A DNA stretch of 44,004 bases from an uncultured Bacilli bacterium (GTDB taxonomy: Bacteria > Bacillota_I > Bacilli_A > RF39 > UBA660): the NCBI GenBank assembly GCA_944373095.1, contig CALWAK010000005.1, positions 1-44,004 on the forward strand, written 5' to 3'. The notes beneath the pieces are model-generated. The model saw only the letters and a program-made list of their open reading frames with translations, did not search any database and had not been told where the DNA came from. The position numbers and the translations under genes are program-made. Positions 8,070 through 15,757 of the stretch are shown piece by piece; position 1 is the first letter of the stretch; every line of letters starts with the position of its first letter.

Positions 8070-8468
8070 ATGGATTCAAATAAAATATTTGTTGGTGATA
8101 TTAAAAGATGTACAAAATATGATAATATAGTTTTAATATCATCTGTGTTATCTATTGAAGATGCACCTATTAGTATAGAAAAAATTGGTTATATAGATAT
8201 TAATGCTGAACCATATATTGATAATGCAATTTTACTTAAAATAAAAGATGGACGTTATGTTGATATTAATAGACTAAATACTATTAAAGACTATCTAAGA
8301 ATGTATTATGAGTATTTAAGTAAATATATTTATCATAATGGAATTTTAATGCCAACTAGACCTATGGCTAAGGGAACGCTTTTTGTTGATGAAGCATCAT
8401 TAAAACCATATTATGCTGATGAAAAAAGAAATGTATCTATACGCAGTTTGAAAAGAGAAATAAAATAA
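8070..8468 (+). CDS. Hypothetical protein, paralogue of 1965-2372
   Basis: 132 residues. ATG 8070 with AAGGAAG upstream at about 8057. It shares KIFVGDIK at the N-terminus and LFVDEASLKPYYAD near the C-terminus with the 1965 protein, plus a YLRMYYEYLS helix. It is soluble, with no recognised family. TTGACT at 7991-7996 may be the -35 of its own promoter, with TAGATT 17 bases on as a weak -10. An inverted repeat (AATCAC 8027-8032 with GTGATT 8047-8052) lies in the leader. Only this copy of the cassette is fully intact. Confidence 0.78.
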   Translation: MDSNKIFVGDIKRCTKYDNIVLISSVLSIEDAPISIEKIGYIDINAEPYIDNAILLKIKDGRYVDINRLNTIKDYLRMYYEYLSKYIYHNGILMPTRPMAKGTLFVDEASLKPYYADEKRNVSIRSLKREIK

Positions 8469-8500
8469 AAAATTCTTCAATTTAATTTGAAGAATTTTTT
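8468..8500. terminator. Bidirectional terminator between convergent genes
   Basis: A 13-base perfect stem (8468-8480 with 8487-8499), 6-base loop, T run on the plus strand and A run upstream for the minus strand. It includes the last base of the plus gene and the stop of the minus gene. Confidence 0.85.
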
Positions 8501-8688
8501 ACTTTATTAATATTTCTAGCTAATTTAATATCAGGAAATCTTATTTCTAATCTAAATTCTACTGTATCTTTAACTCTAATATTTTGGTTATAAGATATAT
8601 CTTTAGAATCAAAATCTATTAATTCATTATTAACTCTAATTAACCCATATTTACCATTATATTCTTCTACAATACCTATTAATTTCAT
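8482..8688 (-). CDS. Small OB-fold protein resembling cold-shock domains
   Basis: 68 residues, start ATG 8688 behind AAGGAG on the minus strand. The opening KLIGIVEEYNGKYGLIRVNN resembles the first strands of a cold-shock domain (G-x-V-x-x-Y-x-x-x-x-G-x-I). A basic and acidic beta-rich remainder with DTVEFRLEIRF fits a five-stranded OB fold that binds single-stranded nucleic acid. The classical RNP aromatic motif (KGFGFI) is only partly kept, so the family call is tentative. It follows the large 8725-11778 gene by 36 bases on the same strand and may be co-transcribed. An AT-rich hairpin (8700-8724) stands directly before its ribosome binding site. Confidence 0.55.
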   Translation of the reverse strand: MKLIGIVEEYNGKYGLIRVNNELIDFDSKDISYNQNIRVKDTVEFRLEIRFPDIKLARNINKVKNSSN

Positions 8689-8699
8689 ACAGACTCCTT

Positions 8700-8724
8700 A
8701 TATATAGTTTATCATACTATATAT
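8700..8724 (-). promoter_or_regulatory. AT-only leader hairpin before the cold-shock-like gene
   Basis: Arms 8700-8708 and 8716-8724 are perfectly complementary, with a 7-base loop. On the minus strand the hairpin starts right after the stop of the upstream gene and ends against the AAGGAG ribosome binding site. It has no T run. It could be a messenger-stabilising or temperature-sensitive leader. Confidence 0.35.
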
Positions 8725-11700
8725 TTATTTTAAACGTTTTCTATTTAATAATAAAGTCTCTTTTATATAATTTATTTCTTCATAACTTCTAGTATCAGTA
8801 TTAGATAATATAACTATATCTAAAGTATTATCATATTTAATACCTATATACCAATCTTCTCCTAGTATATTAGTTTTATAATTATTTATATCAAAAGAAT
8901 CTAATATACTAGTATTATTATCTATAAGAGATTTTAAAGCTAATAATTTAGTAATATCTTCTTCACTCGGAGTATAATTAATTTTTCTTCTACTTTTAAA
9001 ATACTTAGGAATAACTATATCTTCAAAGTTAATATTAATATTACTATCTTTACAACCTACTAATATAACAGTATTACAAAAATCAGCATGTGGAAATTTA
9101 TCTTCAAAATCATTATTTACTATTAAATTATAATTAGTATAATTATCTACTGATTTACAATTAACAAATATATAATTTATATTATCATCTATACTTTGTC
9201 TTAATATTTCATTTGCTATTAATTTATATAATTCATAAGGATAAGATGTAATATTATTAGTAACCATGTTAATAACATTACCTCTTCTAATTAAAAGTAT
9301 TCTAGATATTAATCTATTATTATTATCTCTAATTAAAATAACATCTCCAGTATCTTTTAATAATACTTCATCATATGTTTTACCACCAGCTGTATTATTT
9401 AATTTTATACAACTATTTATATTAGGTATATGTCCAATTAATAATCTATTAATATCACTATATACTCCTGATTCTAATATATAATCATTAGTAGTTATAT
9501 ATATAGGAGGAATACTACTAGTATATCTATTTAACATCTTTAAATAATAGTTAACATATATATTAATATTTTCTTCTCCTAGTATATTAGTTATATTACT
9601 ACCTAATACTAATGCTTCTATAGTATTATAAGTACTATATAAATTAGCTAAGTTAATTAGATTATATATAGATATATTATTATTTAATTTATCTTTAATT
9701 CTTTTATAATTAATTAATATATTTATATAAGTATTAATATCTAATTCACTTATAATATCTAATAAAGGTATTAAATATCTTATTTCATATAATATATCTT
9801 TATTATCTAATATACTATCTATATTAGTATTATCTAATTCTAATAATAATTTTGCTATATTATTTATATATCTATTTTTATCTAATATTAAATAATTATT
9901 ATAATTTAATTTATTTATATCATTAGTAGATATAATACTAGTATTAATATCTATATTATTAATTAATTTATATTTAATCTTTAAAAAACTATTAACTATA
10001 TATTTAATAACTTTAGAATCAGTAATATCTAATATACTAGATACTATAGTATTATCTATATAACCTAATTCTTTAAATTTATTAATTAATATATCAAGTT
10101 TTATAGAATCTATAACTATATTATGATTCTTAATATATTTATTATTAAGTATATTATATTTAGTATCTATTAATAATTTATTAAATATATCTTCACTAAT
10201 ACCTAAAGTATTATAATCTTTGATACTTATTAAATAAGTTATTCTTTTTAATTTAAAACTATTTATTATATTTAATTCTTTTCTCTTAGATAACTTTAAT
10301 TCTTGTATTATATTATTAATTAATACTTTCTTACCATTACTTATAAATATATTCTTATGTATATTTAATATATAATTACAGAATATATATGTATCATTTA
10401 AAGTTAAAGTATTAGTATTTACATATATATTATAGAATCTTTTTATATTATCTATAATATATTCTTTAGATACTTTATTATTAGTAAATATAAGTATATT
10501 ATTAATAATATTATCTATATTATTAAAAGATTTAATAATATCTTTATGTAATATAACTATATCAGGATATATAAAAGTATTTTTAGACTTAATATATCTA
10601 TAATACATAATATTATCTATTATATTATTTAATATATTATAATATGTTTTTTGTACTTCTATATCTTCTTCATTTATATCTATAATTAAGCAATTAAATA
10701 ATTCTTTTAATTTATTCTTTTGTTTAAAAAAAGGTAACTCTATAACATTACTAGAAAAATTTTTATTTAAATATATACTAATATAATTAATTTTATCTTC
10801 TTTACTTAAATAAGCATTATATAACTTATATTGAGGTAGAAAATGCATTATAGTAGTATTTCTAGTTAAATTAGGATAATTTATTAAATCTTCTTCTCTT
10901 ATATTATAAGTATTTAATACTTCTTTAACTATAAAAGGATTAATATTACAAGTATCACCAATTAATAATATAAAACTAGGATTATATTTTATTGCATATT
11001 CCATAAAAATAGGGGAGTAAGATAATTCAGGATTATTTATTATATCTTTTTTATTTATTATATAACCTCTATTAATAGCACTACTTACTTTATCTAAAGT
11101 TAAATATTTTCTTTTATAAAATATTATTATAGATGGATCTTGTAAAAAAGCTTTATCTAATAATAAAGGATAGTCTTTTAAAGAAGGATTAATAAAAAAA
11201 TCTTCTTTACTAGGAATATAATTATTGCTAATTGCTAAATTAACTAAATCTTCATCTAATTCTTTTATATATATTAGTAAACCACTATTATTTTTAATCG
11301 CATTACTTAAAAGTTTTTTACTACTATTAATTTTCCAGTTAGTTAAATCATCTTTATTAGGTATATAATTAATACTTTCTAAATAAGTTATATCAGTATC
11401 TAATCCTATTTTTAATTTATTTACTGTATTAGGATATATATTAAGTAATCTATTATATAATGATTTATTAGTTAATAACTCTGGATAATTAATTAAATCT
11501 TCTTCTGTAATTAAGATATTACTATTACTTATTTTATCTATACATACTTTATTTAAAGCTATTCTTTTAAAATATCTAAAAGAATATATATTAATATCTA
11601 ACATAAAACTTAATACATCACTATTAGTATTTAAAGTATTATTTAACTTAAATAATTCTAAAGGTAGTTCTATTAAATTTATAATATCATAAAAATCTTC

Positions 11701-11778
11701 TAAAGTAATTTCATCAAAATGTTTATATACATAATCTTTTAACATTGGATTAGGTAATAATTTTAAAACTTTTCTCAT
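8725..11778 (-). CDS. Giant helical-repeat protein of unknown function, paralogue of 11850-14648
   Basis: 1017 residues, start ATG 11778 behind GGGGG. The N-terminal third has repeats of about 35 residues with a pattern like GYIPxKEDxxxNPSLKDYxxLxDKAFxxDPSIxxFY. Clear examples are NYIPSKEDFFINPSLKDYPL and RGYIINKKDIINNPELSYS. Such units usually stack as paired helices. A long helical middle follows. The C-terminal 300 residues form a separate domain with NTAGGKTYDEVLL, GDVILIRDNNNRLISRILLI, RRGNVINM and FPHADFCNTVILV, which is nearly the same in the neighbour. It has an extra N-terminal segment of about 150 residues compared with that neighbour. There is no signal peptide or membrane helix. 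I do not recognise the family. AUA codons are strikingly common. Confidence 0.8.
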   Translation of the reverse strand: MRKVLKLLPNPMLKDYVYKHFDEITLEDFYDIINLIELPLELFKLNNTLNTNSDVLSFMLDINIYSFRYFKRIALNKVCIDKISNSNILITEEDLINYPELLTNKSLYNRLLNIYPNTVNKLKIGLDTDITYLESINYIPNKDDLTNWKINSSKKLLSNAIKNNSGLLIYIKELDEDLVNLAISNNYIPSKEDFFINPSLKDYPLLLDKAFLQDPSIIIFYKRKYLTLDKVSSAINRGYIINKKDIINNPELSYSPIFMEYAIKYNPSFILLIGDTCNINPFIVKEVLNTYNIREEDLINYPNLTRNTTIMHFLPQYKLYNAYLSKEDKINYISIYLNKNFSSNVIELPFFKQKNKLKELFNCLIIDINEEDIEVQKTYYNILNNIIDNIMYYRYIKSKNTFIYPDIVILHKDIIKSFNNIDNIINNILIFTNNKVSKEYIIDNIKRFYNIYVNTNTLTLNDTYIFCNYILNIHKNIFISNGKKVLINNIIQELKLSKRKELNIINSFKLKRITYLISIKDYNTLGISEDIFNKLLIDTKYNILNNKYIKNHNIVIDSIKLDILINKFKELGYIDNTIVSSILDITDSKVIKYIVNSFLKIKYKLINNIDINTSIISTNDINKLNYNNYLILDKNRYINNIAKLLLELDNTNIDSILDNKDILYEIRYLIPLLDIISELDINTYINILINYKRIKDKLNNNISIYNLINLANLYSTYNTIEALVLGSNITNILGEENINIYVNYYLKMLNRYTSSIPPIYITTNDYILESGVYSDINRLLIGHIPNINSCIKLNNTAGGKTYDEVLLKDTGDVILIRDNNNRLISRILLIRRGNVINMVTNNITSYPYELYKLIANEILRQSIDDNINYIFVNCKSVDNYTNYNLIVNNDFEDKFPHADFCNTVILVGCKDSNININFEDIVIPKYFKSRRKINYTPSEEDITKLLALKSLIDNNTSILDSFDINNYKTNILGEDWYIGIKYDNTLDIVILSNTDTRSYEEINYIKETLLLNRKRLK

Positions 11779-11802
11779 ATATCCCCCACAACTTAAGAAT
11801 AG

Positions 11803-11830
11803 ATTATATCACTTATTTTTAAGAATACAA
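11803..11830 (-). promoter_or_regulatory. Promoter for the 8725-11778 gene
   Basis: On the minus strand, TTGTAT (11825-11830) and TATAAT (11803-11808) at 16-base spacing, directly after the terminator of the upstream paralogue. The pair is therefore transcribed as two units. Confidence 0.6.
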
Positions 11831-11859
11831 AAAAAATTAATGTGTTAACTCACATTAAT
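11829..11859 (-). terminator. Terminator of the 11850-14648 gene
   Basis: Perfect 9-base stem (11836-11844 with 11851-11859), followed on the minus strand by a long T run (A run 11829-11836 on plus). The gene's TGA stop lies at the loop and arm junction. Confidence 0.8.
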
Positions 11860-14648
11860 CCTTTACTTTGGCTATTTAATAATGCATTTTTAATATAATC
11901 AACTTCTTCATAAGTTCTAGGATCAGTACTTGGTAATATTACCTCTTCAAGAGTATTATCATATCTTACTAAAATATACCAATCTTCACCTGCTATGGCC
12001 ATATTATATTCTTTTAAATAAACAGGTTCAAATTTTCTTTTCATATATTCTTTTTTTACACTATCTTGTTCCATATATATATTTAATGCTTTTATTCTAG
12101 TTAATTCTTCTTCAGATGGTGAATAATTAATAGGTTTTCTATCTTTATAATATATTCCTTTAGGTTCACAATCAAAATCTAAATTTAATTCGCTATCTAA
12201 AATACCTTTCATCATATTTTTAGATGTTAATAAAATTGCTGTATCTACAAAATCAGGATGAGGAAAATTATCTTTTAATCTAGAATCTTTTACTTTTATA
12301 AAATTATTATTAGCAGTATAAACAGATTTATAATTAACAAAAATATAATCTATATTATCGCCACTATTAATAGCATGTTGCATTATTTGATCGGCTATAT
12401 CTTGATATAACTTTAGTGGGTATGCTTCTATCATACTTGAAATCATGTTTATAGTATTACCTTTTCTAAAGACAAATATTCTAGACATCATTTTTTTATT
12501 TTTATCTTTTACTAGTATAACATTACCATTATTATTTAATAATGCAGTATTATATGTCTTTACACCAGCAGTATTAAGTAAATCAATACAACTGCTTCTA
12601 TAAGGTTTTTTACCTATTGTTAATCTATCAGGATCACTATAAAATCCAGATTCAAAATAATAAGGGTATAGACCTTTAAAAAAGATTTCATCTTCATATT
12701 TTATAGTATAATTATTATCATTAGTTAAAAATACATTAGGTATATTACAACTTTTTCTATTCAACATATTTAAATAAAATTGTAAATATTTATTACTATT
12801 TTCATCTCCAATAGAGTTAACAACATTATTACCTAATGCTGCTAATGTTATATCATCAACAGACGCATATGCATTACCTAAAGTAATTAAATCATCTATT
12901 CTTTTTAATAATAATTCTTTAATATCAATTGTATCTTCATAATTACTTGTTCGATGTAATTTATAATCAATTCTTTCGTAATAGCACATTATATTTATAA
13001 ATGTTTTAATATCAAATTCATCTAATAAATTTAATAATGGTATTAAAAATGCTAAATCTTTTAATAAATCTTTATTTTCTAAAATTTTATTTAATAACTC
13101 ATTATCTAACTTTAATATTATATTAGCCATATTATATAAGTATTTACTTTTATCTAATATTAAATAAGTACTATAATCTAATTTAGGCATATTATCTTCA
13201 CTTATAAAATCTAGTTCACTATATTCCTCTATTTTTACATTTTTAGAAACTAAATATTTAATTTTAACAATTTTATTATATATATAATTAATTACTTCAG
13301 TATTATCTATATTTAATAAAGTTTTAATCATATTTTCATCTACTTCACCAAAGTATAAAAATAGATTAATTAATTTATCTAATGCTAATATATCTATAGT
13401 AATGCCAAGCTTTTTAATATCTTTATTATTAATTATAGAATTTTTAGTATTATTAATTATTTCATCAAACTCTTCTTTACTTATTCCTATGCTTTCAAAT
13501 TTTTTTTCTTTTATTAATTTTCCTACTTTTTCTATTTTTTTACCATTATTAAGAGATAAAATTTTTCTCTTAGATAAATGAATTTTAAATACTATATTAT
13601 TTAATATTTTACTTTTTTCTTTACTCATAAACATACTTCTATTAGTATTTAAAATCTTATTATAAAAATCTTTAGTATCATCAATATCTAGTTTACCATT
13701 TTTAATAAATAGTTCATAATATTTATATAATTCAATAGTTATTTCTTCTTTAGATATTACATTATATGTAAATTCAGCTAAATTTTTAGCTAAATAATCC
13801 ATATAAGTATGATCTTTACTATATATTATCATTTTATATGTTTCTATAACTTTATTATTTAAAGAAACTATATCTGGATATTCTAATCCTTTTTTATTAT
13901 TTAAGTATCTAATATTTAATATACCATCTATAATTTTATCTAATATTAAATAATATTTTTTTTGATACTCTATCGAATCACTTTTTATATCCATTTTTAA
14001 ATAACTAATTAATTCATTTAGTTTGTCTAGTTCGCATTTACCACCAAATTTAGGATTTAAAAATGGTAATTTTGTAACTTCAAGATTATTTTCTAAAGCA
14101 TTAGTTATTTCAAACATTTTAATATTATCACCTAAAAATGAATAATATAATCTAAATTCAGGTAATAAAGAAATAATAGTTAGATTATCTCTTAATGCTT
14201 TATGTTCCAATAAATCTTGTTCTGTTATTTTATATTTAGATAAGGCATTTTTTATACTTTCTATTGGTAGAGTACAATCTTCTTTTAAATATACAATTAA
14301 ACTAGGATTAATTAAAATAGCCTCTTTCATAAAGAAATTATTATGAGATAATTCTGGATACTTTTCTAAATCTTCTTTAGTAGGTATATAACCTCTATTA
14401 AAAGCTGAAAAAATGATATCTTTAGTTAAATCTTTTTTACTATAAAAAAATAGTGCAGAAGGATCATTTTCAAATACTTTATCTACTAATATTTTATAAT
14501 CTTTTAAAGAAGGATTAATATCAAAATCTTCTTTATTAGGTATATATCCATTTAAGATTGCTAGATTTACTATTTCCTCATTTAAATTATTTATATATAC
14601 AATACTCTTAGGATTTATTTTAATTTTATCAGATATTATATTACCCAT
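11850..14648 (-). CDS. Giant helical-repeat protein of unknown function, paralogue of 8725-11778
   Basis: 932 residues from ATG 14648, which has GGGAG 8 bases upstream. The alternative ATG 14663 lacks any ribosome binding site. The helical repeats start immediately: LNGYIPNKEDFDINPSLKDY, RGYIPTKEDLEKYPELSHN and so on, each ending in a P-S-[AIL]-[IL]-[FV]-[FY] segment. The middle is long and helical. The C-terminal domain has NTAGVKTYNTALL, GNVILVKDKNKKMMSRIFVF, RKGNTINM and FPHPDFVDTAILL, matching the neighbour block for block through the final GEDWYI.V.YDNTL and D.R.YEE..YIK elements. It looks cytoplasmic. It is more balanced in Ile codons than its paralogue. Function is unknown. Confidence 0.8.
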   Translation of the reverse strand: MGNIISDKIKINPKSIVYINNLNEEIVNLAILNGYIPNKEDFDINPSLKDYKILVDKVFENDPSALFFYSKKDLTKDIIFSAFNRGYIPTKEDLEKYPELSHNNFFMKEAILINPSLIVYLKEDCTLPIESIKNALSKYKITEQDLLEHKALRDNLTIISLLPEFRLYYSFLGDNIKMFEITNALENNLEVTKLPFLNPKFGGKCELDKLNELISYLKMDIKSDSIEYQKKYYLILDKIIDGILNIRYLNNKKGLEYPDIVSLNNKVIETYKMIIYSKDHTYMDYLAKNLAEFTYNVISKEEITIELYKYYELFIKNGKLDIDDTKDFYNKILNTNRSMFMSKEKSKILNNIVFKIHLSKRKILSLNNGKKIEKVGKLIKEKKFESIGISKEEFDEIINNTKNSIINNKDIKKLGITIDILALDKLINLFLYFGEVDENMIKTLLNIDNTEVINYIYNKIVKIKYLVSKNVKIEEYSELDFISEDNMPKLDYSTYLILDKSKYLYNMANIILKLDNELLNKILENKDLLKDLAFLIPLLNLLDEFDIKTFINIMCYYERIDYKLHRTSNYEDTIDIKELLLKRIDDLITLGNAYASVDDITLAALGNNVVNSIGDENSNKYLQFYLNMLNRKSCNIPNVFLTNDNNYTIKYEDEIFFKGLYPYYFESGFYSDPDRLTIGKKPYRSSCIDLLNTAGVKTYNTALLNNNGNVILVKDKNKKMMSRIFVFRKGNTINMISSMIEAYPLKLYQDIADQIMQHAINSGDNIDYIFVNYKSVYTANNNFIKVKDSRLKDNFPHPDFVDTAILLTSKNMMKGILDSELNLDFDCEPKGIYYKDRKPINYSPSEEELTRIKALNIYMEQDSVKKEYMKRKFEPVYLKEYNMAIAGEDWYILVRYDNTLEEVILPSTDPRTYEEVDYIKNALLNSQSKGLM

Positions 14649-14720
14649 ATTTTCAACTCCCATATATTAAAATTTTAACACATTTATATATAATTTAAAA
14701 GTAATTAAAAATTATTGTCA

Positions 14721-14749
14721 TTGATTATATTTTTATGATATTCTATATT
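14721..14749 (+). promoter_or_regulatory. Promoter for the small HTH gene
   Basis: TTGATT 14721-14726 and TATATT 14744-14749 with 17-base spacing. Transcription would begin near 14756, a few bases before ATG 14759, so the message may be almost leaderless. Confidence 0.45.
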
Positions 14750-14758
14750 AGTGATGAT

Positions 14759-15022
14759 ATGACAAAACAAGTCTTTTGGACTAAAAAGGTTTTAGAGACT
14801 TTTATTGAAGAGGGTAATTTAAACAAACGTCAAGAAATGATTTTAAGAACTAGAGCATCAGGTTATACAATTGCAATGATTGCAGAAGAACTTAATTTAA
14901 GTACTAATCAAATAAATAAAAATATAGCTGAAATCCGAAGAATATATGATGCTACTCAAATACATAGTGAAATACTTCCTAAAAGATTAAAAAATTCTAA
15001 AGAATTATTTGCTAAAAAGTAG
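14759..15022 (+). CDS. Small helix-turn-helix protein
   Basis: 87 residues from ATG 14759. An upstream in-frame ATG (14735) would add MIFYISDD, but it lies within the apparent promoter. Neither start has a ribosome binding site. The protein opens MTKQVFWTKKVLETFIEEGNL, and the core RQEMILRTRASGYTIAMIAE followed by ELNLSTNQINKNIAEIRRIYD is a clear helix-turn-helix of the sigma-70 region 4 or LuxR type, with recognition helix STNQINKNIAEI. Similar small proteins occur widely in gut Firmicutes without a firm role. DNA binding is likely, the target is unknown. It is divergent from the giant paralogue genes and could regulate them or the gene downstream. Confidence 0.75.
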   Translation: MTKQVFWTKKVLETFIEEGNLNKRQEMILRTRASGYTIAMIAEELNLSTNQINKNIAEIRRIYDATQIHSEILPKRLKNSKELFAKK

Positions 15023-15082
15023 TAAACAAGTTGCAGCATTAATAACTATATTATATAATTATAAATAATAAAGGTGATTAAT

Positions 15083-15727
15083 ATGAAGAATAACAAAAAG
15101 AAAAATAGAAAAAAACGTATTGTTATTATAAAAATAATTATAATGTTAATAAGTTTATTTCTAGTAGCAGGTATAACTTTATATTTTTATGGTAGATTAA
15201 ATCGTAAACAAGAACCTGTTAATGTTAGTAAAGTAGAAAATACTATTGAATCTTATGGATTTATTATTAATGATAATGCCTCTAGTTATTATAAACAAGA
15301 ATTTGAAAATCTTAAAAATATGTTAAAACAAGAAACTTGGGAAAAAGAAGAAGAAGCTAAATTAATTGCTAAATTATATACAATAGATTTATTATCATTA
15401 AATAATAAGATTAATAAGTATGAAGTAACTTCATCACAATACTTTTATCCAGATAAAAGAGAAATGCACACTACTAAAATATTAGACACTTTTTATAATT
15501 TATTACAAGATAATGCTTATGATGATCGCAAACAAGAATTACCTGAAGTATCTCAAGTAGAAATAACTAGTATAGAAGAGGATACATATTTTATAGATAA
15601 AGAAGAATATAAGTGTTATGTTATAACTGAAAATATTAACTATGTAAAAGATTTAGACTATCCAACTAGTGCTAAAGTAATTGTAATTGAAGATAATAAC
15701 TACTATTATATAGTGTCATTCGAATAA
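15083..15727 (+). CDS. Single-pass membrane protein, possible NTF2-like outer domain
   Basis: 214 residues from ATG 15083, with AAGGTG at 15071-15076. The longer GTG start at 15074 lies within that ribosome binding site and is rejected. A Lys- and Arg-rich cytoplasmic tail (KNNKKKNRKKR) leads to one membrane helix (about 13-36). The outer part then has helices (SSYYKQEFENLKNMLKQ, KLIAKLYTIDLLSLNNK), the segment VTSSQYFYPDKREMH, and a C-terminal run of strands (VEITSIEED, EEYKCYVITENINYV, SAKVIVIEDNNYYYIVSF). That order of helices then a curved sheet is typical of NTF2-like folds, including VirB8/TcpC proteins of type IV secretion systems, but I see no diagnostic motif. It sits upstream of, and convergent with, the LCP gene. 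Confidence 0.7.
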   Translation: MKNNKKKNRKKRIVIIKIIIMLISLFLVAGITLYFYGRLNRKQEPVNVSKVENTIESYGFIINDNASSYYKQEFENLKNMLKQETWEKEEEAKLIAKLYTIDLLSLNNKINKYEVTSSQYFYPDKREMHTTKILDTFYNLLQDNAYDDRKQELPEVSQVEITSIEEDTYFIDKEEYKCYVITENINYVKDLDYPTSAKVIVIEDNNYYYIVSFE

Positions 15728-15732
15728 AAAGA

Positions 15733-15757
15733 AAACTCAGATGCCTGAGTTTCCTTT
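15733..15757. terminator. Bidirectional terminator
   Basis: Eight-base stem (15733-15740 with 15745-15752), loop ATGC. The minus strand reads into a run of T (A run 15726-15730) and the plus strand into CCTTTTT. It separates the convergent genes ending at 15727 and 15758. Confidence 0.8.
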
